A stretch of 64,000 nucleotides of DNA, taken from Caulobacter sp. Its GTDB lineage: Bacteria; Pseudomonadota; Alphaproteobacteria; Caulobacterales; Caulobacteraceae. The stretch spans positions 1 through 64,000 of the forward strand of contig WGLL01000013.1 in NCBI GenBank assembly GCA_016125585.1. Direction: 5' to 3'. How positions within the stretch are numbered: the first letter of the stretch is position 1; every line of letters starts with the position of its first letter. The translations under genes were made by a program, and so were the position numbers. Positions 1-8,017 of the stretch are shown here, piece by piece. A model generated the notes under the pieces. It was not told where the DNA came from and did no database searches. It was given only the letters and a program-made list of their open reading frames with translations.

Positions 1-1
1 G

Positions 2-403
2 GGCGGCGGCGGCGTCGACACCATCGACGGCGGCGCCGGCGCGGATCGCATCATTGGCGGAACCGGCAACGACCTTATGACCGGCGGCCTGGGGGCGGAC
101 ACCTTCGTCATCCTGCAGGAGAGCGTCGGAAACCCGGTGCTTGAAGTCGACAACATCTTCGACTTCTCGACCGCTCAGGGCGACATCCTCGACCTGTCAG
201 CGATCGACGCCGACAGCGGGACGGGCGGCGACCAGTCCTTCACCCTGGTCAGCGCCTTCACCCATGTCGCCGGCCAGATGACCCTCAGCTTCAGCGGCGG
301 CCAGACGCTCCTGCGACTGGATGTCGATGGCGACGGAAACGCCGACTACCAGCTGAAGATCAACGGAGACGTCACTGGCGACAGCGGCGGCTGGTTGCTC
401 TAG
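2..403 (+). CDS. RTX (hemolysin-type Ca-binding) protein, C-terminal end only
   Basis: The window opens inside this gene, so the start is missing. About 133 residues are visible: the last glycine/aspartate nonapeptide repeats (GGxGxDxx type), then a serralysin-like (Peptidase_M10_C) end domain with the DNIFDFS and [10 protein letters not shown] motifs, ending in GGWLL. In known RTX proteins such ends fold around calcium and carry the uncleaved type I secretion signal, so this is probably an exported surface or extracellular protein. From residue 26 on it differs from the end of the large RTX protein finishing at 7790 at only about five positions, which shows a recent duplication or gene conversion. 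What the missing N-terminal part does cannot be told. Confidence 0.85.
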   Translation, partial: GGGGVDTIDGGAGADRIIGGTGNDLMTGGLGADTFVILQESVGNPVLEVDNIFDFSTAQGDILDLSAIDADSGTGGDQSFTLVSAFTHVAGQMTLSFSGGQTLLRLDVDGDGNADYQLKINGDVTGDSGGWLL

Positions 404-413
404 CTGTGCGCCT

Positions 414-926
414 TCAAGGCGTCCATCGGACATCGATCTGGGCCTCGCCCTCCCGGTAGGAGACGGCGAATCCCAGGCCCTCGAACAGCGCCCTGGACGC
501 CAGGTTGGTGACGATGATCTGGGCCGTCACCGGCGTCGCCGCGCTCCCGGCCCTGGCCAGCACCTGCGCCAGCGCGGCTCGGGCCAGACCCTGCCTGCGG
601 GCCGCCGGCGCGACAGCGATATCGACCACCAGCAGCCCCTCCTGACCGGCATTGGTCAGCAGCCGTCCCGCCGGCCTCCCCTCCCCGTCCAGGATGATCT
701 CGCCGCGGGCCTCCGGATAGGCGGCGGCGTAGGTCTGCACCTGCGATCTGTGCTGCAGGGCGATCATCGGCTCCAGCATGGCGGCGGCGGCGCCATACAG
801 CTCGCGCGCGCCGGCCGCGAACAGCTCGGCCAGAAAGCCGGCGTCGTCCGCCGTTTCCGGCCGCAACACCGCGTTCGCCCCGATCGATCCATCAGCGCTT
901 GCGGCTTCTCGCGGAGCATGCACCAT
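414..926 (-). CDS. GNAT family N-acetyltransferase
   Basis: A protein of about 170 residues with the GNAT fold signature. It has an N-terminal beta strand of the type VLRPET, a central strand LLVVDIAVAPAARRQGLARA in which the R-Q-G-L-A segment is the acetyl-CoA pyrophosphate-binding loop, and a late NLASRALFEGLGF element typical of motif B. The substrate is unknown. The start is uncertain: ATGs at 938 and 926 are both possible, and the 926 ATG overlaps the start codon of the divergent DUF6916-like gene. It lies 10 bp from the RTX fragment on the opposite strand and next to tail-collar genes, so modification of a protein of this cassette is conceivable, but that is inference. Confidence 0.8.
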   Translation of the reverse strand: MVHAPREAASADGSIGANAVLRPETADDAGFLAELFAAGARELYGAAAAMLEPMIALQHRSQVQTYAAAYPEARGEIILDGEGRPAGRLLTNAGQEGLLVVDIAVAPAARRQGLARAALAQVLARAGSAATPVTAQIIVTNLASRALFEGLGFAVSYREGEAQIDVRWTP

Positions 927-1272
927 GACCTCATTCATCTCCCGGGAGACCGTCTTCTTGTTCGACCTGCCCAAACTTGGACCGCTGCTGACCATCGACG
1001 ATTTCGCGTCCCATGTCGGCGCCGACTGTCTGGTGGATGCGAACCCGCAACCCATTCCCCTGCGGCTCGAGGAGGTTCTGGCCAATCCCGGCGAGGCCTG
1101 GATGGAGCGCCAGCCCTTCACCCTGGTGTTTTCCTCCCCATGGGAGGCGCTGCTGATCGAGGGGCTGTATCAGATCCGCATCGACGCCGGCGCCGCGCCC
1201 GTCGAACTCTATCTGATGCCGATCAACGCCCCGCCCGGACCCAGGCGTCTGTATCAGTCGGTGATGAACTAG
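925..1272 (+). CDS. DUF6916-like small protein
   Basis: A 115-residue protein without a signal peptide. It has the pattern LLTIDDFASHVG near the N-terminus, a central FTLVFSSPWEALLIEGLYQI and an end ELYLMPINAPPGPRRLYQSVMN. From memory this matches the DUF6916 family, which is often encoded next to tail-collar proteins; no biochemical role is known to me. The ATG at 925 is preceded by GGAG with an 8-nt spacer. Its first bases overlap the start of the divergent GNAT gene. The context (two collar-domain genes and two RTX genes) suggests a part in the same exported complex or its assembly. Confidence 0.6.
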   Translation: MTSFISRETVFLFDLPKLGPLLTIDDFASHVGADCLVDANPQPIPLRLEEVLANPGEAWMERQPFTLVFSSPWEALLIEGLYQIRIDAGAAPVELYLMPINAPPGPRRLYQSVMN

Positions 1273-1288
1273 ACCGCGACCCGCAAAG

Positions 1289-1325
1289 CCTGGAGCGGAT
1301 GATCTGAGGCCATCAAATCGAGCCC
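1289..1325 (+). repeat. Dispersed intergenic repeat family 1, partial copy A
   Basis: This is the 3' half of the dispersed element best seen at 38649-38746: CTGGAG, then a short spacer, then an imperfect inverted pair around CATCAAATCGAGCCC. It lies just after the stop of the DUF6916-like gene. Confidence 0.5.
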
Positions 1326-1406
1326 TGCTTCGGAGGCCTGTCGCGGCCACCTCAAGCGCCCCGGGGGGCGGGCCGGTCCGCAGCCCGCGCGTCCTGGCCC
1401 GACCGC

Positions 1407-1946
1407 CTAGTTGCGGCTGGGATAGAGGCCCACCAGGGCGATACAGGGACTGGCGGTGTTGAGCGGCTGCAGGATGCTGAAGGGAACCCCGCCACCGGTC
1501 AGGCCGGTGGCCTGGGCCGTGGTGTTGGCCGCCGGGCTGTAGATCTGCACGGTGACCGGGTTGCCGCTGCCCGGATCAGAGCCCGACGACGGACCAAGGT
1601 AGCCCCCCGAGGGGCTGGTCCCGCTGGTCCCGGCGATATTGGCGTTGATCAGGTGGTTGTGTTGCGGCAACTCGGAAACGAGCAGGGTCCGATTTTCGGA
1701 GCCGATCATTTCACCCATTTCGTAGCGGTTGAGGCCCGGGCCCTGGCCCTGGGCGACCAACGTCCGGCTCTGGGTGTTGGGCAGCCCCATGGTGACCCGT
1801 CCATCGCCGCCGTAGGTGGTGCCGATCAGGGAAAACAGCGCGGTATTCTGGCTGATGGGCAGCAGCTGCCCGGCGCAGAGCGCCCAGCCCTTCGGGGCCC
1901 AGTTGAAGCCGAAGGTGTTGATCTGGGCGATATAGGGAATGGCCAT
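1407..1946 (-). CDS. Tail-collar domain protein (microcystin-dependent protein family)
   Basis: 179 residues. The N-terminus (IAQINTFGFNWAPKGWALCAGQLLPISQNTALFSL split over residues 6-40) is the classic phage tail collar domain (PF07484, COG4675/MdpB-like), followed by IGTTYGGDG and GLPN, and by PQHNH in the middle. The protein ends with the family pattern CIALVGLYPSRN. There are no signal peptide or membrane segments. It is a paralogue of the gene just upstream (2041-2583), with 94 bp between them on the same strand, so they are probably co-transcribed. Stand-alone proteins of this family occur in many bacteria outside prophages with no settled function. No capsid, terminase or tail-tube genes are nearby, so this is not a prophage remnant. 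Confidence 0.85.
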   Translation of the reverse strand: MAIPYIAQINTFGFNWAPKGWALCAGQLLPISQNTALFSLIGTTYGGDGRVTMGLPNTQSRTLVAQGQGPGLNRYEMGEMIGSENRTLLVSELPQHNHLINANIAGTSGTSPSGGYLGPSSGSDPGSGNPVTVQIYSPAANTTAQATGLTGGGVPFSILQPLNTASPCIALVGLYPSRN

Positions 1947-2040
1947 TTGAGATCTTCCTCATGGACGCGGCCTGCGCCGCGCGGATCGCCTCGCCGGTCC
2001 CCTGGACCGGGCGAGGCCCTGAAAAGGGGGCGAATCCGGC

Positions 2041-2583
2041 CTAGTTGCGGCTCGGGAAGATGCCCTCGACGGCGATACAGAAGTTCACCGTCAGCAGCGG
2101 TTGCAGGATCGAGAACGGTTGCGATCCGCCGGCCAGCCCGACCGCCATCGGGTTCATGGTGGTGTTGGCCGAGGTGGCGTAGACATCGACGGTCACGGGA
2201 TTGCCGCTGCCGGGGTCGAAGCCGTTGGTCAGCGCCAGGAAGTTGTTCTGCGGCGAGGCCGAGGTTCCGGCGACGCCCGAGGCGTTGAGCATGTGATTGT
2301 GCTGCGGCATGTTGGTGGACAGCAGGGTCACCGTCTGGCTCCCGGTCATCTCGCCCATGGCGTAGTCGCTCAGTCCCGGCCCCTGGCCCTGGCCGACGAG
2401 CACCCGGCCGCGAAGATCCGGCAGGCCGAATGTGGTGGTGCCGTTGCCGCCGTAGGTCGTGCCGATCAGCGAGAACAAGGCGGAATAGTTCGCGATCGAC
2501 AGGAGCTGTCCCGCGCAAAGCATCCAGCCGCGCGGCGCGAAATTGAAGGCGAAGGGCTGAATTGTTCCGATGAAAACTTCCAC
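2041..2583 (-). CDS. Tail-collar domain protein (microcystin-dependent protein family), paralogue
   Basis: 180 residues with the same architecture as its neighbour: FAFNFAPRGWMLCAGQLLSI, LIGTTYGGNG, FGLPDLRGR, MPQHNHMLNA and the terminal CIAVEGIFPSRN. It shares the DPGSGNPVTV segment with its paralogue. Translation probably begins at the GTG at 2583, with GGGGA seven bases upstream; no ATG precedes the conserved FIGTIQPFAFNF. It is the first gene of a two-gene minus-strand unit and is divergent from the large RTX gene across a 269-bp gap, so the two may share regulation. The collar domain forms trimers in phage tail fibres; whether these stand-alone forms do so is not known to me. Confidence 0.85.
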   Translation of the reverse strand: MEVFIGTIQPFAFNFAPRGWMLCAGQLLSIANYSALFSLIGTTYGGNGTTTFGLPDLRGRVLVGQGQGPGLSDYAMGEMTGSQTVTLLSTNMPQHNHMLNASGVAGTSASPQNNFLALTNGFDPGSGNPVTVDVYATSANTTMNPMAVGLAGGSQPFSILQPLLTVNFCIAVEGIFPSRN

Positions 2584-2692
2584 GAGCAGTTCCCCTGATT
2601 TGTGATGCCCCGCCGAACGCGAGTATGCGAGGGCGCATCCTTAACCTGTTTTTCGTACGGATCAACTGCCGATCATCATCCGGCGAGAGAGC

Positions 2693-2706
2693 CTACCCAT
2701 AGGTAG
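2693..2706. promoter_or_regulatory. Short palindrome in divergent intergenic region
   Basis: CTACC-CATA-GGTAG is a perfect 5+5 inverted repeat between the divergent collar gene and the large RTX gene. It could be an operator for both. I recognise no specific regulator motif. Confidence 0.25.
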
Positions 2707-2852
2707 CCAATAGGCCAAAAGGGCGGCGGATGCCCTCCGTCGACTGCTCGACAGCCCTTCCGAACAAACTGGTCTATTGCGGTCCCTGTCCGGACATGAC
2801 GCGAAGAAGTTGTGTTACCGGCGCGTAGTTCGTTTGGGGAGTAAGCTTGGTC

Positions 2853-5800
2853 ATGCCTGTAGCGTTCAGTTCCGCGTCCACCGCCACCTATCCCGCGCCG
2901 ACGTTTTCGGCCCGTGTCCTGGTCGGTGACTTCGATGGCGATGGCGACATCGACATCCTCTACCAGACCGGCGGCAACGGCACCGCCTTCCAGTATGCCC
3001 GGTCCAACGGCGACGGCGCCTACACCATCCTCAGCCAGGCCGCCTCGCCCTTCTCGGGCGTGACCCTGCCCGACCACAACGGCGTCAACTACTTCGCCGG
3101 CGACTTCGACGGCGACGGCGACATCGATGTCTATGTCAGCGCCAACGCCGGCACCGGCTCCTACTTCCGCAATGACGGCGGGACCTTCACAAGCCAGGCC
3201 ACCGCCAGCTTCCCCGCGCCGACCTTTTCCGGGCGGGTCATCACCGGCGACTTCGACAACGACGGCGATGCTGACATCCTCTACCAGACCGGCGGCAACG
3301 GAACGTCCTTCCAGTATGCGCAGTCCAACGGTGACGGCACATTTACCCTTCTGTCCCAGGCCTCCTCACCCTTCTCGGCGGTGACCCTGCCCGATCACAA
3401 CGGCAGCAACTACTTCGTCGGCGACTTCGACGGAGACGGCGACGAAGATGTCTTTGTCAGCGCCAACGCCGCGACCGGCTCCTACTTCCGCAACGACGGC
3501 GGCGGCTTCTCCAGCCAGTCCGCCGCCAGCTTCCCCGTCCCGACCTTCTCGGCGCGTGTCATCACCGGCGACTTCGACAGCGACGGCGATGTCGACATGC
3601 TCTACCAGACCGGCGGCAACGGCACGGCCTTCCAGTACGCCCAATCCAACGGCGACGGCACCTTCACCATCCTGTCCCAGGCGGCCTCGCCCTTCGCCGG
3701 ACTGACCCTGCCTGACCACAATGGCAGCAACTACTTCGTCGGCGATGTCGACGGCGACGGCGACGATGACCTGGTCGTCAGCGCCAACAGCGGCACAGGC
3801 TCGACTTTCCTGGCCAACGGCAAGCCGCCGGAACTGGCCAGCAGCACGCCGTCCGATGACGGCACGGGCGTATCGACCACGGCCGACATCGTCCTGACCT
3901 TCGACGAAAGCGTCTCGGTCGGCACGGGCAACATCTACATCATCCGCACCAGCGACAGCACCATCGTCGAGACCATCGACGTGACCAGCGGCCAGGTGAC
4001 CGGGTCCGGCACGACCTGGACCGTCAACCCCAGCATCACCCTGGCCGGCAACACCGCCTACGCCGTGCAGATCGATGCGGGAACCTTCACCGACACCGAC
4101 GGCTCGATCTTCTTCGGCATCGGCGACAACACCACGCTCAACTTCACCACCGGCGACGTCAACGCCCCGACGGTGTCCGGCGACGGCACGGAGAGCGCGG
4201 CGACCATCAACGAGGACTCGCCCAGCAGCACGCTGACCCAGACCATCTCCAGCCTGTTCTCCGGCCAGTTTTCGGACGCCGGCGACTCCACCCCTGACGC
4301 CTTCGCCGGTGTGGCCATCATCGCCAACGGTTCCGGCGCGCAAGGGACCTGGCAGTACTGGAACGGCGCCTCGTGGGTGGCGATCGGTGCCTCCAGCACC
4401 GCCTCGGCGACAACCCTGGCGGCCTCGACGCCCATCCGCTTCTACCCGGCCGGGAATTTCAACGGGACGGCCCCGGCCCTGACCGCCGTACTGGTGGACA
4501 ATTCCGGCGGCGCCCTGACCAACGGCGCCCACATCGACGTCACCACCCGCGGCGGATCGACTGCCTACAGCTCCGGCACGGTCGACCTCGACCTGACCGT
4601 GACGGCGGTCAACGATGCGCCGACTGTCATCAACGGCGCGAGCGTCACCCTGATGGCGGTCACCGAGGACACCCTCAGCCCCGCCGGGGACACCGTCTCC
4701 AATCTGTTCGGCTCGCACTTCTCCGACGCCGCCGACGCCGTCGCCGGCGGCAGCTCCGCCAACACCTTCGCCGGCATCATGATCGGCATCAACAACTCCA
4801 ACGCCAGCCAGGGCGTCTGGCAGGTGTTCACCGGCGGCAGCTGGATCGACCTCCCGGCCCTCAGCCCGACCAACACCTACCTGGTCTCGGCCACCGACTC
4901 CCTGCGTTTCGTTCCGGCGGCCAACTACAGCGGCACGCCCGGGACTCTCGTCAGCCTGCTGATCGACAACTCATCCGGCGCGGTGACCACGGGGACCCGC
5001 CTGGATTCCTCGCTCACCGGCTCCGGCGGCTCGACGGTCTACAGCAGCTCGACGATCAACCTGGGGACCTCTGTCACCGCGGTGAACGACGCGCCCTCCG
5101 CAAACGCCGACGCGACCGCCACTTTCACCGAAGGCGCCGGCGCTGTCGCCGTGTCGCCGGCATTTGCCCTGAGCGATCCCGATTCCGCCAACCTGACCGG
5201 CGCGACAGTCAGCATCAGCGATTTCGTCAGCGGCGACGTGCTGGGCTTCGTCAACCAGAACGGCATCACCGGCAGCTACAACAGCAGCACCGGCGTCCTG
5301 ACCCTCAGCGGCACAGCCTCGGTCGCCAACTACCAGACGGCCATTCGCTCGATCGCCTATGACAACCCCGGCGACGCCAACGCGGGCGGCACGGACAACA
5401 GCCGGACCATCGACTTCGTGGTCACTGACGGCGTGGCGCCCAGCGCCCAGACCACGACCACCGTCAGCGTCGCCGACGGCGCCGCCCCGGCCGACGCCCA
5501 GAACGACGCCTTCACCACGAGCGAAAGCACCGCCATCGTCGGCGGCGACCTTCTGGCCGACAACGGCTCGGGGGCCGACACCGGGGTGTCAAACATAACC
5601 CAGGTGAATGGTTCGGGCTTCACCTACGGGGTGCAGTTCGCCCTGCCGAGCGGCGCCCTGCTGACCGTCTACGCCAACGGCACCTTCGACTACGATCCGA
5701 ACGGGGTCTACGACGGCCTCGCCGCGGCGGGTTCGGGGGCGGCCAACACCTCCGACACCGACAGCTTCACCTACACCGTCGACGGCGGCGACACCGCCAC

Positions 5801-7790
5801 CGTGACCGTCACCATCACCGGGGAGTCCTCCAACGGCGACGCGATGCAGGGCACCGCGGGCCCCGACACCATCGACGGCGGCGCGGGCAGCGAATACGCC
5901 TACGGCGGCGACGGCAACGACACCCTAAACGGCAACGACGGCAACGACACCCTCTACGGGGAAGGCAACGACGACACCCTCAATGGCGGGCTCGGCGCCG
6001 ACAAGCTCTACGGCGGCGACGGGACCGACCTCCTCAACGGCGGGGCCGGGAACGATCGCCTCGACGGCGGGGCGGGTGCTGACACGCTCAACGGGGAGGA
6101 CGGCAACGACCTTCTCGACGGCGGGACCGGGGCCGACGCCATGGCCGGCGGGATCGGCAACGACATCTACTATGTCGACGACGCCGGCGACACGACCACC
6201 GAGAACGGCGGCGAAGGCTACGACATCGTCCGCAGTGCCATCACCTGGACCCTCGGCGCCAATATCGAAGGCCTGCAGCTTCAGGGCGCCGGCAACATCA
6301 ACAGAACCGGCAACGCCCTGGCCAACAACATCGTCGGCAACAGCGGCGCCAACCTGCTGCACGGCGGCGACGGCGTCGACACCATCGATGGCGGCGCTGG
6401 CAACGACTTCGTCTACGGCGACGAGGGCGGCGACCATCTGAGCGGCGGCGCCGGCAATGACACCGTCGATGGCGGCAATGGCAACGACACGCTGGATGGC
6501 GGCGACGGCCTCGACAAGCTCTACGGCGGCGCCGGCAATGACAGCCTCAGCGGCGGCGCCGACAACGACGTCCTCTACGGCGGCGCCGACAACGACGTCC
6601 TCGACGGCGGCGACGGCAACGACCTGGTCGACGGCGGGACCGGCAACGACACCCTGCGCGGCGGCCTCGGCAACGACGTCTATGTCGTCGACAGCATCAA
6701 CGACACGGTCTCGGAGAACGCGGCCGAGGGCTACGACATCGTCCGCAGCACCGTCTCCTGGACCCTGGGCGCCAACCTCGAGGGGCTTCAGCTTCAGGGG
6801 TCGGCCGACATCGACGGGACCGGCAACAGCCTAGCCAACAACATCACCGGCAACGCGGGCAAGAACACCCTGCACGGCGGCGACGGCGTCGACACCATCG
6901 ATGGCGGCGACGGCAATGACTATGTCTACGGCGACGACGGCGGCGACCACCTGTATGGCGGGGCCGGCAACGACACCGTCGACGGCGGAACCGGCAGCGA
7001 CACCCTGGACGGCGGCGACGGCGCCGACAAGCTCTACGGCGGAACCGGCAACGACACCCTCAGCGGCGGCGCCGGCAATGACAGCCTCTACGGCGGCGCG
7101 GACAACGACGTCCTCGACGGCGGCGACGGCGTCGACCTCCTCGATGGCGGCGCGGGCAACGACACCCTGCGCGGCGGCGCCGGCAACGACATCTACTATG
7201 TCGACAGCATCGCCGACACGGTGATCGAGAACGCCGGCGAGGGCTACGACATCGTTCGCAGCTCCGTCAGCTGGACCCTCGGCGCCAATGTCGAGGGCCT
7301 GCAGCTCCAGGGCGCCTCGAACATCAACGGAACCGGCAACAGCCTGGCCAACATCATCACCGGCAACAGCGGAAACAACACCCTGTCCGGCGGCGGCGGC
7401 GTCGACACCATCGACGGCGGCGACGGCAATGACCGCATTATCGGCGGCGCGGGCAACGACCTGATGACCGGCGAGGCCGGGGCCGACACTTTCATCATCC
7501 TGCAGGAAAGCGTCGGCAATCCTGTGCTGGAAGTCGACAACATCTTCGACTTCTCGACCGCCCAGGGCGACATCCTCGACCTGTCGGCGATCGACGCCGA
7601 CAGCGGGACCGGCGGCGATCAGGCCTTCACCCTGGTCAGCGCCTTCACCCATGTCGCCGGCCAGATGACCCTCAGCTTCAGCGGCGGCGAAACCCTGCTG
7701 CGACTGGATGTCGATGGCGACGGAAACGCCGACTACCAGCTGAAGATCAACGGCGACGTCACCGGCGACAGCGGCGGCTGGCTGCTCTGA
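2853..7790 (+). CDS. Large RTX surface protein with FG-GAP, Ig/cadherin-like and Ca-binding repeats
   Basis: 1,645 residues from the ATG at 2853; a TTG at 2847 has a better-spaced GGGGAG and would add two residues. In order: three 107-residue FG-GAP/VCBS-type repeats (residues 18-335, each with two [12 protein letters not shown] calcium loops); a Big_5/SwmB-like Ig domain (about 326-440); two TINEDS/TEDT-containing repeats and cadherin-like domains (440-990); RTX nonapeptides GGxGNDxL from about 996 to 1540, arranged in 171-residue super-repeats; and a serralysin-type C-terminal domain with DNIFDFS and ILDLSAID. There is no N-terminal signal peptide, as expected for type I secretion, and no HlyB/HlyD/TolC genes are in the window. 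The likely role is adhesin or matrix protein rather than toxin, since no catalytic domain is visible. Confidence 0.88.
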   Translation: MPVAFSSASTATYPAPTFSARVLVGDFDGDGDIDILYQTGGNGTAFQYARSNGDGAYTILSQAASPFSGVTLPDHNGVNYFAGDFDGDGDIDVYVSANAGTGSYFRNDGGTFTSQATASFPAPTFSGRVITGDFDNDGDADILYQTGGNGTSFQYAQSNGDGTFTLLSQASSPFSAVTLPDHNGSNYFVGDFDGDGDEDVFVSANAATGSYFRNDGGGFSSQSAASFPVPTFSARVITGDFDSDGDVDMLYQTGGNGTAFQYAQSNGDGTFTILSQAASPFAGLTLPDHNGSNYFVGDVDGDGDDDLVVSANSGTGSTFLANGKPPELASSTPSDDGTGVSTTADIVLTFDESVSVGTGNIYIIRTSDSTIVETIDVTSGQVTGSGTTWTVNPSITLAGNTAYAVQIDAGTFTDTDGSIFFGIGDNTTLNFTTGDVNAPTVSGDGTESAATINEDSPSSTLTQTISSLFSGQFSDAGDSTPDAFAGVAIIANGSGAQGTWQYWNGASWVAIGASSTASATTLAASTPIRFYPAGNFNGTAPALTAVLVDNSGGALTNGAHIDVTTRGGSTAYSSGTVDLDLTVTAVNDAPTVINGASVTLMAVTEDTLSPAGDTVSNLFGSHFSDAADAVAGGSSANTFAGIMIGINNSNASQGVWQVFTGGSWIDLPALSPTNTYLVSATDSLRFVPAANYSGTPGTLVSLLIDNSSGAVTTGTRLDSSLTGSGGSTVYSSSTINLGTSVTAVNDAPSANADATATFTEGAGAVAVSPAFALSDPDSANLTGATVSISDFVSGDVLGFVNQNGITGSYNSSTGVLTLSGTASVANYQTAIRSIAYDNPGDANAGGTDNSRTIDFVVTDGVAPSAQTTTTVSVADGAAPADAQNDAFTTSESTAIVGGDLLADNGSGADTGVSNITQVNGSGFTYGVQFALPSGALLTVYANGTFDYDPNGVYDGLAAAGSGAANTSDTDSFTYTVDGGDTATVTVTITGESSNGDAMQGTAGPDTIDGGAGSEYAYGGDGNDTLNGNDGNDTLYGEGNDDTLNGGLGADKLYGGDGTDLLNGGAGNDRLDGGAGADTLNGEDGNDLLDGGTGADAMAGGIGNDIYYVDDAGDTTTENGGEGYDIVRSAITWTLGANIEGLQLQGAGNINRTGNALANNIVGNSGANLLHGGDGVDTIDGGAGNDFVYGDEGGDHLSGGAGNDTVDGGNGNDTLDGGDGLDKLYGGAGNDSLSGGADNDVLYGGADNDVLDGGDGNDLVDGGTGNDTLRGGLGNDVYVVDSINDTVSENAAEGYDIVRSTVSWTLGANLEGLQLQGSADIDGTGNSLANNITGNAGKNTLHGGDGVDTIDGGDGNDYVYGDDGGDHLYGGAGNDTVDGGTGSDTLDGGDGADKLYGGTGNDTLSGGAGNDSLYGGADNDVLDGGDGVDLLDGGAGNDTLRGGAGNDIYYVDSIADTVIENAGEGYDIVRSSVSWTLGANVEGLQLQGASNINGTGNSLANIITGNSGNNTLSGGGGVDTIDGGDGNDRIIGGAGNDLMTGEAGADTFIILQESVGNPVLEVDNIFDFSTAQGDILDLSAIDADSGTGGDQAFTLVSAFTHVAGQMTLSFSGGETLLRLDVDGDGNADYQLKINGDVTGDSGGWLL
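2904..3810 (+). repeat. Three tandem 321-bp repeats encoding FG-GAP/VCBS units
   Basis: Units begin at 2904, 3225 and 3546, exactly 321 bp apart. Each encodes [26 protein letters not shown] and a second GDFDGDGD loop. Similarity at DNA level is high, so the array can expand or contract by recombination. Confidence 0.8.
6156..7410 (+). repeat. 513-bp tandem super-repeats of RTX motifs
   Basis: The marker GNDxYxVD recurs at 6156, 6669 and 7182, exactly 513 bp (171 codons) apart. Two units are full length and the third is cut short where the C-terminal domain begins. Each unit joins an [21 protein letters not shown] spacer block to a run of GGxGNDxL nonapeptides. Confidence 0.8.
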
Positions 7791-7844
7791 GCTGATCCGC
7801 AGCGGGGCGACGCAGGGTCGTCCCGTCCGGTCTTCTGTCATGCG

Positions 7845-7872
7845 CCCCCCGGGACCCGTCCCGGGGGGTTTT
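7845..7872 (+). terminator. Rho-independent terminator after the RTX gene
   Basis: A ten-pair GC stem (7845-7854 with 7859-7868) around a CCCG loop is followed directly by TTTT, 54 bp after the RTX stop codon. Confidence 0.85.
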
Positions 7873-7920
7873 GCATGTCCTTGGGTCTTGCGCCGCCGAC
7901 AGTCGCCTCCGGCTTCCAGA

Positions 7921-8014
7921 GCGGTCCCGATGATGGGAAGTCGGCGACCGGGTCAAACGCGCGGAGACCAGGGCTCTGGCGCCGTGCGGCTTGAGTCCCT
8001 CAAATCTCGCCCTG
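7921..8014 (+). repeat. Dispersed intergenic repeat family 1, copy B
   Basis: This diverged copy has TCCCGATGATGGGAAG, CCGGGTCAAACGCGCG, GCTCTGG, then TTGAG-TCCC-TCAAATC. Compare the copies at 17617 and 38649. It fills the gap between the convergent RTX and cckA genes. Confidence 0.6.
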
Positions 8015-8017
8015 CCC

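Noticed and set aside
1407..2583. Prophage remnant suggested by two tail-collar proteins
   Set aside because: No integrase, terminase, capsid, tail-tube, lysis or att sites are in the region; stand-alone collar proteins are common outside phages.
2641..2655. TTAACC in the RTX/collar gap as a second CtrA site
   Set aside because: The base run seven nucleotides downstream is TTCG, not TTAA/C; only a half match.
5850..7480. CRISPR-like regular repeat spacing
   Set aside because: The repeats are in-frame RTX nonapeptide codons with no unique spacers, and no cas genes are in the window.
6831..7841. Long minus-strand open frame opposite the RTX repeats
   Set aside because: It is the shadow of glycine/aspartate-rich coding DNA: an Ala/Val/Gly-rich product without start signals or motifs, opposite a clear RTX gene.
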